64,000 bases of DNA from Colius striatus (lineage: Eukaryota > Chordata > Aves > Coliiformes > Coliidae), in the NCBI RefSeq assembly GCF_028858725.1, contig NC_084769.1, positions 8,557,501 through 8,621,500 of the forward strand, in the 5' to 3' direction. A model generated the notes under the pieces. It searched no databases. It was not told the origin of the DNA and saw only the letters and a program-made list of their open reading frames with translations. Both the position numbers and the translations under genes were made by a program. Below are positions 33,546 to 45,500 of this stretch, one piece after another; the first letter of the stretch is position 1, and every line of letters begins with the position of its first letter.

Positions 33546-36500
33546 ATTTGCTGCTGTTAATCACTTAATGTCCTAGTAATTTTGATAGGATAGGGAAGCA
33601 TCTTAAACTTGCAGCACTACATGAAGAGCCCTGGCTGGTTGTGCTCAGTAGGCAGGTGATAAATGTCTTTGTCATTTTCGACTCTTTAAGCACTACAACT
33701 CTCCACAGCCACAGGCTCTTTATCCAAATTCCCACCCCTACCCCATCCCACGCCCCTGTGCTTGGCTGCCCTACTGCCTCACTTCAGTACCTGTTGTGCC
33801 TCTGTTAAAAGCCGATCTGCATTTTGTATCAGTCCTAGAGATTTTCTTGCCTTCCATGTTTTTCTCTGCTGTCAGCATAACAAATACAGGGATAGTGGTC
33901 CTGGCATGGAAGAACAGAAAATAAGGAGCCCTGTGCAGTGGCTTGTGACACGCCTTATAAAAAGGCCACAAAAGTCTGCTGCTGGTGCTCCCTTGGGGCT
34001 TTTTCTCCTGTGCAACTGAAATGCAAAGCCCACAAACCCAGGTCTGCAGAATTCCTGTCAGATTGCACCAGAGGATCTCCTTCAAGGGAAAAGAAAATAA
34101 GCTCTGTCGAGTAATTTTTTTGTTGTTCTTGGTTAGAAACAGGACACTCCATCATGCTGATTAATAGTTTCCTAAATTATGAATGCTGCTGTGAAAAGCT
34201 GAGCAAACAATGTGTGCATTCAGTTGGAAAGCTCCAGTGCCATGCTCTGAGATGGCCTGGGTTTTGCTTCCTTTCTGCCTCCTTTGCCTTTGACCTTTCT
34301 TTTTAGTTCAAACTGCCAAATGCCTAAGACTACTCTGTATATTCTTCAGACAGTTTCATTCTGGGGAACCAAGAATTTTGTGTGTGTGTGTGTGAAATGA
34401 TCTGCAGGTGCCCTTGCACAGTGTGAGGAGGTTCATCTTTAGGGGGGTGGGAGGGGACTGTCTGCAAAACTGTTGTTTTCTGGGGAAGAGTAACTGCTCC
34501 TGTTCACCCTGGGGGAAAGAAAAAGCCTGTAGGTTCAGAGATGCACCATGTAAATAAACACACTGGCAAAGTCACAATATTTGTTCCAGCTGTTCACACT
34601 TGTAGAGGAATGAAGCGAGTTGAAGCACACCAGAAGCAAAGCTCTGTTCAGACCTCAGCATGTTATATGTTTTGGCTAGTCACTGCTGCCATCCGTGTGA
34701 ACTGATACACAGGCTGCAGCAGGTTCTGTGGTACTGCAATGTGCAGAAGGTGCTTAAACGTCTTTGTAGCAAGTAGAACATGAACCAAATGTCTCTCACC
34801 AGCGCTGATGCATCTTTGTCTTTCAGCTTGCTCCCTGCTGAGAACTAAACTCCTTCACATTTCGATGTCCTATCCAACTTTCCCTTCCATTCCTTCTTAT
34901 TAAAGTGAGACAAAAATTAGTAGCTCCATCATTTTTCCCATTCTCCTGACTACTGCAGTGAAGTGACACAGTAGCTGAGAGGAGAGATTTCTCCTCCATG
35001 GGACGATGATGTTTTATAAACAATGCCATGCTCTGCTCCAGTGACCTCCAGCTCCTGGGCCTGAAATTTCCAACAGGAGTTTGAATCACTCGGTTTAATC
35101 ATCAGAAGTGCGTTGGACCGTGCCAAGAGAAGCCAGGAGCCCTGGTGTTACCTGGTTGACTCTAAGCGAACACATCTCAACCTTTAAGTCAGTGTTGGAG
35201 CTTACAATTCAGTTCACATTGATACAGAAATGTCAAGGTAGCAACAACAAAAAAAAAGGCGTGAAAAGATCTTTGACTCCTAGTTAAAAAGCTGCTCCAT
35301 AAACCAGCCACAAACCAGTTTACCCAAAATAGGAATTGCCACGTCCACAGACTATTTTAATCTGAAAAAGAAAAACCAAACTCAACCCCCTCCCCCCCCC
35401 AAACCTCTTTAAAAACACAGCACACGAATTCAACTATGATTTCAATTTGGGCATCGTTGTTGTAACTTCCCAAAAGCGGATCGTACCATATTAATTCTCA
35501 GTCCGTGACAAAGGATCATTTATGTAGTAAAATAAACCTAGTGTTTAAGTGCCAATAATATACATATGCATTGCTGGCACAGGATAGGAGCTTGGCAGTC
35601 AGCTGTCCCTTAGCAATACTTTTTTATTACTTGGAACATTCCTCGGGGCCATAGGGGACTGAATTAAATTCATTATGAACTTTATTGGGAAGGGTTTTAA
35701 ATAGATGCAAATGTGTGGTAGGGTAGAGAGGGCTTCCTTCACCAGCCTTCCAGATTTTGCTTGTTCTATTGAATAGGTTTTGTTCTATTGAATAGAAAGA
35801 TTCCCCGCACCTGAGCGCTTAAATCTGACTCCTTTTACAGCCTGACATTTCCCCTCTGTCCTGGCCACTGCCAGCCAGCCCACAATACTTGCAATTGTCT
35901 ACAAAATTGGCATTGTCACTAGGAAATGCCAACACCAGGCTTTATTTGGCTGCTGTAGCCCATTAACCCAGGCTGTGTGGTGAGCTCCTATACATGCTGC
36001 TTTGCCCGTGGCACTTCACCCCGCCTGCCCCGGCACGCTGAGGCCTGCCAGGCTCCACCGCCACTCGGCATCGTTAGCCTCAGCAGCATTAAGCCTCAGA
36101 TTTGCTTTTCTGTGATTTATTTAACGGCACAAAGGCGCCTTCTCAACATCTGCTCGTAAACTGACATTTAAATGGCAATCGCCAGTGGAATCCGAGCGGA
36201 TGGGTTCTGAGGCAGGAGTCAAGTGCACGCAGCGATGCAGCTGCATCAGGGGGAGACTTTTCTGAGCGCTCATTCCACACCCACATACTCTGCCCGACTA
36301 CACTCAAAGGTGACACTAATGCCCTGTGCCTTAGCCACAGAGTCCTCCAGCCATGCACCAGAGTCATTGCCTCCCAAAAGAGCAAAACACCAAGACTGCC
36401 GCTCGTCGTTAAGTAACAACATCAAGAAACACTCATCACAAGAAAAGCACCTGGTCCCTGCTTCATTCTGCTACAAAGAGCTTTGAAAACACAACCCAAT

Positions 36501-38742
36501 CCACCTTCTCACTAATCAGGTTCTTGATGGTCACACTGTCACCTACTGCTAATTTAGGAGAAGGAAAAAGCAAAGACTCCGGAACTACTTCAGAATGTTA
36601 CTTCCAGGAGGTGGGGTTTTGGTACGTATTTGTGTTTAGTATTTTAACCAGGACTCAAAAACCTTGCTTTACCTTAGAATTAAAGGCATAAATCATTAGT
36701 TTCCCATCTCTCTAACTTTTAAGAAGAAAGCCAAGCCACAAACAGTCTCCAGTCACTGAGCTGACCTTCCCAGCTGCAGATCAATGCAGCGCTGTCTTCC
36801 TGCACCCGCAGCTGCTCCATGTCTCTGCTGCTGCAGTTGCCTGAACGTGGGAAGTCACCTACCATATGCTCACTGCCTACTGACAATTGTCAGTTAAATG
36901 TCAGTGTACAAACAGCCGTGACACTCACTGTCTGATGTGTCAGTGCAACAGAGAACCCAAGCAGAGGGATGGCAAGCGGCCGTTGGCACGGCAGCAGGAG
37001 CCACGCAGGCTGTGCTTCCTCAGTGGGGGGGCAAGGTGAGGAAGGCTTTGCCCTCCAGCCTCAAGGATTTCCTACCAGTGCTTCTTCTGGCAGGTAAGAG
37101 TTTGAAGAAGTCTTTCTGGTCTACTAGCAGCTGGGGAGAATTTCAGATCCAAACTTTCAGCTTTTCACATCTCCTGGTGAGTATCTTGTGTTCAGCCACA
37201 GAGGCTCAAACCCTGCTGTCTCTGACAAACAGCAGCTGCCTGTTGGTGAGCAGAAGGGTGCACAGGGGTGGGAGAGAACCACACCTTGTCCTGCTTCTTA
37301 CAGAGTGGTGACTGCCTGCTCCTTCAACTCCCTTGTGTTTCAAGTCAGGACGTCTAAAAGCAAGATCCAGGGAGCAACAGTGGCATTAGTGTTTCTAACT
37401 GATGTCTCTGCATAAAGGGGCCTCTATAGCATAAATTGTGTACTTAAAGGCCTTTATGGATCCCAAACAAGTCTTGTGACATTCAGTGCCATCATGCCTG
37501 CATCTTTTTTGTGCAGCCTGCCCTCCCTGTCTAGCTAGGAAATCTTGGTCTTCTTTAAGATCTAGAATTAGGATAACAAGGCAATAGGGCAGATCAGAAG
37601 GAGGATCCTTCAGACATGCTGAAGTGGCCACACTTCTCTTGCCCACACATACACACTTGCTTCTCAGAACAAATGCAGGAGGCCTAAGCAGGTCCCCGGG
37701 TCCCCTATGGCATTAGAGTGACCACAGATAAAGTTCCAGCTGTGTTGCAGAGGCAGGGCATCACAGAGGAGAGAGGCACAAGAAGAGCTTACCACAGGAG
37801 TCCTAACAGATCTGCAGGTGTGCTCTGCTTGGTGGGAGCAGCATCATTCACAGCTGGATCTCAGAATCAACGCCCTGTCTATTTGTGCCCCAAGGCCCCG
37901 GCTGTGCGAGCGCTTCGGGAGCTCACTCAGTCCCAGAGGTGCTGCCGGAGCCAACACCGAGCAACAGTCTATAAAGCACAAGCAGTGGGTTTGCTGCCCC
38001 TTCCACTAGTGACAGTTAACTTCACATTTCCCAAAAATCAATCTCTCAATCCTGTATTCACTGCATAGAGTGTCACAACCATCAATACGGGTTTTGCTTG
38101 AACGAGGGCTGCAGCTTGCTCCATGCACGATGAAGCTTAAAACGGGAAAAGAATACTAATGCCAACCTCCCTTTTCCCTCCCAACCACAGGCGAGTTCCT
38201 TCTGCTGAAGGACAAACATTATAATAATAACAATAAGCACATATTGATGTATATTGAGGTGAATATAAAAATGAATTAACCCAAGAGATAAATATTGGTA
38301 CTGCTTTGTCTGTGTCAATATTTAGTTCAAGGGACAATAAATTTTGATATTCACTGAAACAAGTCAATATGTGCCTTGCCACATACATTTTGTATAAGCT
38401 CAAATTATTCAGCAACTCTCTTCCTCTTACTCTCAACTTTCAGAATCACAGATTTGCCTTTCAGAAATGCTTCTCTGGAAGGGGAGAAGGCAGTAGGTAA
38501 ACTGTCCCTACTCAGTTAGTAACTAGAGGGAGGAGTGGAGATCCAGTGTATCTCTCCCAGTGATGTCCCCATCTGAGCCTCTCTCACCACCAGAGAGATC
38601 TGCAGGCTCACTTTGGGATCTGCCAATGGATCTGGGCTGGCTGCTGTGTGCGTCAGCCTCCTCCAAGGAGTTTCCTCGTGGCTGCACGCCAGCGACTGGC
38701 TGCCCTTGCCGTGGAGCTGCCTCGTGTACAGACCGCAGTCAC
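33546..38742. other. GPR39 intronic sequence without recognised repeats
   Basis: Unique sequence with a TG run at 34379-34394, a C-run near 35390 and a 16-base direct repeat TTGTTCTATTGAATAG at 35761-35776 and 35780-35795. The 35420-35720 part is AT-rich with intact CpGs and TTAATT motifs. No exon is recognised. Confidence 0.5.
34379..34394 (+). repeat. (TG)n microsatellite
   Basis: About eight uninterrupted TG units. Confidence 0.9.
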
Positions 38743-38746
38743 CACA

Positions 38747-38810
38747 GGGGTTTGAGCACATGCGTAGGGGTCTGAGCACGTGCACAGGGGTCTGAGCACG
38801 TGCACAGGGA
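38747..38810 (+). repeat. 20-bp minisatellite, three copies
   Basis: Three tandem copies of GGGGTCTGAGCACGTGCACA: 38747-38766 (three substitutions) and two identical copies at 38767-38786 and 38787-38806, then the start of a fourth. Each unit carries CACGTG or its variant CACATG, an E-box core. Confidence 0.9.
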
Positions 38811-39440
38811 CTCCACTGGCAAAGCAAAACCAAGAAAAACCCCAGCCCCTGCTCCAGTCTGTGCTGGTGCTGTGGGGATAACACAGACAGAGGAGGTAGC
38901 GAGACAACATTTTTGTCACCAGCACAAGCAGGCAATTCTCCAAGAGCTCACAGAGAGGCTCTGGCAAACACACCACAGCCCTTCTCAGAATGGGTTTAAA
39001 CTGAACAGCAGCCAGCAACAAACTAGTTATCTTTATAAATACGGCTGGAAGGATTAAGCATATGGCCTGGGACAAACAGATGAAAACCAGCTCTGTGTAC
39101 GTCTGATTCTGTCAACAGCAAAAAGCCATTGGACCAGCAATCCCCGCAGCCTGCTGGCCTCAAGGGTGCTGTGAGTCAAGGCCACAGCTCATTAGCCACA
39201 ACAGTGGGTGATAGGACAGTGCTGTCCCACAAACTGGTGCAATAAACAGAAGGCACTGACAAGAACCAAGCTGCCTCTTGGTGCAATAAATGCCCCGAAC
39301 CTGCAAGGTTTTAATAAATACGTTGCTGTTGTGTTCTTCCCGCTGAAGACACCATTAACAGTCTCTCTGAATCACAAATGCTGAAGAAGTGCATGCATTC
39401 TACCTGGAAACAGCCATTCTTTCCTCAAAACAGCAATGTA

Positions 39441-39787
39441 CAATCACACAATCACAGAATGGTAGGGGTTAGAAAGGACCTCTAAAGATCATCTAGTCCA
39501 GCCCCCTGCTAAAGCAGGTCCACCTAGATCAGGTCACACAGGAACGTGTCCAGGTGGGTTTGGAAACCTCCAGAGCACAAGACTCCATACCCTCCCTGGG
39601 CAGTCTGTGCCAGGGTTCCCTCACCCTTACAGCTAAGAAGTTTCTCCTTATGTTAAAGTGGAATTGTTTGTGTTCCAGCTTTTGTCCATTACCCCTTGTC
39701 CTGTCACTAGAGACAACAGAAAAAAAAGTGCCACCCCTATGTTCTTTACATACACCTTTTAACTCCTTCGATCTTCTCCAGGCTCCT
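39441..39787 (-). mobile_element. CR1 LINE fragment (3' end), copy 5
   Basis: Reverse-oriented, from ACAATCACAGAATGGTAGGGG through CCATTACCCCTTGTCCTGTC to GATCTTCTCCAGGCTCCTC. It is 5'-truncated and lies in the GPR39 intron. Confidence 0.92.
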
Positions 39788-41116
39788 CTATGTGTTGAAG
39801 TGTAGAGCAGTGACAACATAGGGAATCTATTTTTTTCCTTACTAAAATTTCCCATAGGTAACTGGAGTTGCCAGGCACATTGACAGCAATTTCACACAGG
39901 TATTTGTCACCCGTGGCACATGTAAAACACTTGCAGCTACTTTTGATGCTTCACTTCACAGGTGACTACAAGCCAATGTAAATCATCACTGAGAGCCAGG
40001 AGATGGTGGCAAAGTCAGAAGTGTAAGTCTTCTCACTTGGACTGAACTACACTCTCCCCTCACTCAAATACCCTCAGGGGTGCCACAGGATCAAGTGAGA
40101 CCAAACTGGCTTGTCAAAGGTTTTGGCCCAATGTTGTGTCATTGGGTCAAATCAATGACACAACAGAACAGCGTGCCCACAGCTCCTCTACCTGGTTGAA
40201 ATCCCTGCATCACCCAAAGGTTTGCTCAGTCCTCAGAGTGCTCCCTGCCCTGCTGCACACATTTCTTCTTCTTGACTGGCAACAAAGAGCTGCTCCTGGC
40301 TGGATGCAGCGCAGCAATATCATGTCAATTACTCAGTGGCAAAGAGTGAGTTGAATTTTGTGTTTCCAGCAAGCTAATCTCTAACAGAAACTAATGCTGA
40401 AGGAACCTGCCCAGGAGAACGCCTGTGCTTTCCTCCTGAGTGAAGACACTTCAGTCTCTGCTGTACTTCAGTCCTCTACAACTGATTATCAGCATAATGG
40501 GATGAGAAACACAAACATTCCTGTTAAACAAGGAGAGGATCAGGAGAGACTTACATGGAGCTGAACCAAAGCTTCGAGTCTCTGTATCCCTGACCATCCA
40601 GCTGGGACTTACAGGGCATGACAGTAAAATTTTTTCTGACTCTACAGCATTAAAACATCACAGCTTGCAGGGGCTCCATCAAGCTCTTCTCCACAAGCGA
40701 AGGCAGAGAGAGCTCTTCAGGGGAAGCAGCTATTTTTTGCTTTGCACTGTCACTTCCCAGCCGTTAGGTAGAGTGATACCGGCTGCGTCGGAAGTTGTCA
40801 GGGGAACGCAGAGACGCGCAGTGTAGTTGGTGAGGACGGGAGTGTTAACAGTTTTACTTCTTAGCAATTTAAAATATCTGACAATTATCTGCAGTTCTTA
40901 GCAGGGTCAAGCTTTTCTTCTCAAATATTTTTAAATATTGCCATAGCACAGTGCTAACAGCAGAAAAAGCTGAAAATGCTGCAGGAGGCTCCGACAGAAG
41001 CGGCGTTACTGAGTGTGAGCAGCCTTCTTGCAAAGCACTCGTTACAGCCACGAGGTGCTTTTCAAAGCCAATGTGCTCTTACATTACCAGAGGAAATCCT
41101 GATAGTTTTAATACTC
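39788..41116. other. GPR39 intronic sequence with no recognised feature
   Basis: Unique sequence between CR1 copy 5 and the second LTR. The open frames have no recognisable domain. Confidence 0.5.
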
Positions 41117-41290
41117 TGGCAAGGTGGGGGTGGGGGCATTGGCTACAGCGGTGGCTTCTGTGAGAAGCTGCCAGAAGCTGCCCTATGTCCCACAGAGCCA
41201 AGGCCAACCAGCTCCCAGCCGGACTTGCCACTGGCCAAGGCCAAGTCCATCACTGATGGTGGCAGCACCTCTGGGACAGCAGAGATAAGA

Positions 41291-41528
41291 AGCTGGAACA
41301 CAAAAAGTTCCATTTAAATATATGAAAAAACTATTTCACTGTGAGGTGAGGGAGCCCTGGCACAGGCTGCCCAGGGAGGGTGTGGAGGCTCCTTCCTTGG
41401 AGATCTTCAAGACCTGCCTGGACATGTTCCTATGCAACCTGATGTAGGTGAACCTGCTTCTGCAGGGGGGTTGGACTAGATGATCTCTAAAGGTCCCTTC
41501 CAACCCCTACCATTCTATGATTCTATGA
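41291..41528 (+). mobile_element. CR1 LINE fragment nested in LTR, copy 6
   Basis: Forward-oriented CR1 3' end of about 238 bp, from AGCTGGAACACAAAAAGTTCC to the intact terminus CCATTCTATGATTCTATGA. It sits within the LTR between AGCAGAGATAAGA and AAAAAAGTCCCCTGCAC, which are contiguous in LTR copy 1. Confidence 0.93.
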
Positions 41529-41744
41529 AAAAAGTCCCCTGCACACAGCAACTGCAGCTGGAGGAAGCAGCAACAGAGACAATGTATGATGAACTAAACA
41601 CAACTCCCATTCCCGGTCCCTCTGCATCACCCGTGGGGAGAAGAGAGAGAAATCAAGAGCGAAGTTGAGCCCAGGAAGAAGGGAGAGGTGAGGGGAAGGT
41701 GTTTTAAGATTTGGTTTTATTTCTCATTATCTTACTCTGATGTG

Positions 41745-41752
41745 ATTGGTAA
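41745..41752 (+). terminator. LTR poly(A) signal
   Basis: AATAAA within TTGGTAATAAACTGATTTCC of the LTR. It defines the LTR sense strand as plus here. Confidence 0.5.
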
Positions 41753-41927
41753 TAAACTGATTTCCTCAAATCAATGCCTGTCACGTTAATTGCTGCTTGA
41801 TTTCTCCCTGCCCTTAACTACACCTACAGCCTTTTGTTACAGTTTCTCTCCTCTGCCCAGCTGAGGAGAGGAGAGATGGAGCAGCTTTGGTAGGCACCTG
41901 GCATCCAGCCAGGGCCAACCCATCACA

Positions 41928-42420
41928 TACTTTAAAATTATTATAGAGATGGTAGCCAGTGCTACACAGCAACAATAGCACCTTCAAAAACCTTTCCCAC
42001 ACAAGTTCCCACCTTTAATTTTTCCCACCTTTCATTTCTGTTGCTCATGATAAAAATTTTACTCCAAATGCAAGTTAATTGTGCTCTTTGCCTTTAAACT
42101 TCCAATCTCAAACTTCATCTTAGTGCTCCTCATCAGCTGTAACTCAGTCTTAAGTGTGTCCACCTTACACAGAAATGATGGCTTTAGTCTATGATACAGC
42201 CACTGGATGATTCATTTTGGCAGTGAGGTGCTGAAGCAGCACCCTGCAGGGTGGCAATCCCCTGTGTGCAGGTCAGTGTACCAACATGCTGCAGAGCCTG
42301 TCTGGGGGACCCCAGCTCTGAGGATGAAGCAAGGTGGTCACTGCACAGCCAACTGCCGTGAGATGTAAAAGCTAACAGGAGAACTTCATCAATTCTCTCG
42401 TCCTTTTTGATGCTTTCACA
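41928..42420. other. GPR39 intronic sequence with no recognised feature
   Basis: Unique sequence between the LTR and a short CR1 relic. Confidence 0.5.
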
Positions 42421-42520
42421 GAAGCACAGAATCTCAAAGGCTTGAAGGGACCTTGAAAGATGATCTGGTCCAACCCCTGCCAGAGCGGGATCGCCTAGAG
42501 TAGGTCACACAGGAACTTTC
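42421..42520 (-). mobile_element. Short CR1 LINE relic, copy 7
   Basis: About 100 bp, reverse-oriented: GAAGCACAGAATCTCAAAGG to AGGTCACACAGGAACTTTCC. It is diverged (GATGATCTGGTCCAACCCCTG) and so probably old. Confidence 0.85.
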
Positions 42521-45500
42521 CCTTGCAGAGGTGGGTAAATGTTTATGAAATCATACCACCTTACAGTAAATACCAACTTGGCATTTGAAGCAACCATCAG
42601 GCGTTTCATTCAAGTCTTCAGCTCATGCAGTTTGTCAATCAACACTACAAAATCCACCATCTCCTCCATTTCCATTCGCTACAACGATCCTCCAGTAAGA
42701 GCATAAAAGCAATTTAAAATCAGAGCTACTTTGGTGAAAAGAAGATCAAGAATATTGTAGAAATATATGTAGGCTCAGCACCAGAAGACATATCATGGTA
42801 AACCAAGTACATTTTGAGATGCTGCTGTTTAAAAATGTTAACATTCCAGCTGTCAGAAGCCACTCTGATTGGAGCTGGTTATTTCTGCCTTGAGAAAGGA
42901 TTCTTAAAACCCACTTCTGTGGACAGGAATGTGCAGAAAGAACAGGTTTAGTTTTTTATTGATGCTTCTTCCTTGCAAAATAAATACTTGCCACAATTGC
43001 TTTGATTTTCTTTTAGAAAGAGTGAAGACTTGTTTTCTTTCCACATTGGCGAAACAATGGGGAAAATACATCTTCCATATAAATCTCATTTAAATCCTGC
43101 GTTCTAAGTAGCAAATGCGATTTGGAATTGGGGCTCTTTTTTGTGGTGTTGTTTCTACATTGCAAAATCAGCCGTTGCAACATTAAACAGCTCATCTATT
43201 GCAATTCAGCAGGAGAAATCATTGAACAATCAGCTGCAGAATACAAATACAGAGAGACAATATATTAGCTCGGCAGATACGTAAGGAACTCGTGAGCTCT
43301 GCCAGAAAGACAGGCCTGAGCTGTGTGTTATATGGAACTGATGATCATGGGGGAATTAGCACAGCTCTTCCTAAAGGAGAGATATTACCAATCTCCAAGG
43401 CAGACTTTTGTACCAAAAGCCCACAAATGAAGAAAACTTGCTGTTTTGTAGCAAGTCGGATGAAAACAGAATTATTGATGCACAAATGGCAGCAGGATCG
43501 TGCTTGCCAGCTGCTTTAAAACACAAATGCAATCGGAGTTTATGTTCTGCAGCCTGAGAACAGAAACCAAAGCAAATTGCCATAAAAATTACATGCAGTT
43601 ATCTAAATTCTACATCAAAACCCACAACAGAGAATAGGATCCAGGGAGAGAAAGAGTAGAAATGCACCAAGGCAGACGTGGCACGGGTGGCACAAAAGGC
43701 TGACAGCTCGGGACTGAAGGCCACTGTGCGTACAGATAGGTCCCACCCCAACATGGCATGTGGGAGCTGCTACTCCCCAGGAGCTAATCCTCAGGTACAA
43801 TCAACCAGCAAAGCACCTACACAGTCCAAATACTTATTTTTATCCACTACAAATCTGGCATGGGGAGGTGAAAGGCTGCCCCAGGGAGCCCCACGTTCTA
43901 AACACACCAACAGCCTGTTCTTTCTGACAAATGTGAGCCTTCTCCTGCTCTGAACAGACCCCCTCTTCTTTTTGGAGGGAAAACCATAAACAAATGCAGT
44001 CCAAGTGAAAGCTGAAGTTTCACACACCTTCTGAACCAATTTGTTTTAAGGTTTAAAGAAGATGCTAATCTGCAAGAGAGTGAGGAAGACTTTCTTGCCT
44101 GGAAACTGTGTTGTGAGAAATGAAATGAGGCATTTTGGGGCAGCAGCCAGCCATCTTTTGGAAAGGGCAGGCAGAAGGGGAATCTCTGATTCAGCCATCT
44201 CCAAGACATCCACAGTGGCAATTCCAACACTGCAGGTCAATGAAAGCCCAATTCCAGTCTGACTCCCTGAGGCATGTCCTGGCTATTGTGTTAATGGGGG
44301 GGAACATAAAGTAACTATTACAATAAAGTAACTATTAGCTCTTTAAATTGGGCCTAAGGTTTGCCTAATTTGGATCAAAGCCCAGTGCAGTGGTGAAGCT
44401 ACTCAAAATTATGCTAAAAACAAAAATGTTGTGGCCAAACACTGCTTGTCTGCAGCATCCTCTCGAGAAGGCTATTCAGGGAGCAGTAGTATTTCCACTG
44501 CAGTAAAGTCTCTTCCCTGCTAACACTCGAATCTCCTTTTATTTACATTTCAGTTCTGTCCAGAGAATCGTAACTAGTGCAAACATGTCAAAACCTCCTT
44601 TCTCATACCTTTTCAAGGAGTAGATGTACATGATAAAGAGTATCCCTCCCCCTTGACACAACCTTAGCAGCAGCTTGATTCAGAGTCTGCCACACTCAAA
44701 GTCTCTCCATATGAACGTGCTCTACAAAATGGCCTTCAAAGAAACACCTGAGCATAGATTTGCAGAGCAAGTGGGCACCGTTTGGTTTGGGAGCCCTGAG
44801 TCTGTACTGTGATATTTGCACTTGGCTTTCAGATAGCTGATGGGGACTTCCGAAATGCCTCAGCTAGCCAGCATGCAGCAATAGCTCACAGCAAACATCA
44901 GGCAGCATTTCTTCTTCTCCTCTAAAAGTGCAACTTTAGGTTTGTATCTTTGTATTAGTAAAAGAGGCGAGCTCAATTTGTCATGTATCATTTATTGGCA
45001 GTAAACCTCCTTTTAGTGATTTTTAACTTCAGAAAAAAAAAGCAGTGCATGTTCCTTTCTTTATCCAAGCCGTACAGGGTATATTTTTGCTGGCCTTTTA
45101 ACTCTCTTTTATTTCCTTGAGGTGAATCCACCAGCTAACTAGAGTATTCCAGGTGGAATTGGAGCATGCAGCTCGCTCTATCTTTTGTAGCACCTTTCCA
45201 AGAAACACTACGAACTATAAGATATTACTGCAGACCTGAGAAAACTAATTAAGCCAGAGCTCCTCTTGCTCTCTCCCTCTCTCCTAGAAAGTACAGGAAC
45301 AAGACAGTGCTGTTTAGAGGGAATTATATAAGCAAAGAAGAGGAATCAAGATGTAGCTATGCTATTTTTGATGCAAATCCTGGAATCTGGTGATAAACGT
45401 GGTGTTTTTCAGGGCACAGTGAAGATGCAGGGGATTTTAGCAAGGACTAAATCTAGCCTGCTGTAAATTACAAGCCATGTTTCCTCTTCCAGCCTCATGC

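Larger units (their letters stand above)
41117..41927 (+). mobile_element. ERVL-like avian solo LTR, copy 2, interrupted by a CR1
   Basis: Same family as 18547-19526, in the opposite orientation. It opens TGGCAAGGTGGGGG and the GGCTTCTGTGAGAAGCTGCC block, is split by a CR1 at 41291-41528, resumes at AGTCCCCTGCACACAGCAACTGC, and carries TTGGTAATAAACTG (poly(A) signal near 41748) before ending in CCAGCCAGGGCCAACCCATCACA. Possible 5-bp target duplication: TACTC at 41112-41116 and TACTT at 41928-41932. The central CCTGCTCCAGCGTGGG-type repeat block present in copy 1 is missing (about 400 bp deletion). There is no internal retroviral sequence, so it is a solo LTR. Confidence 0.75.

Noticed and set aside
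38747..38810. CRISPR-like array
   Set aside because: Units are contiguous without spacers and the host is a vertebrate, so it is a minisatellite.
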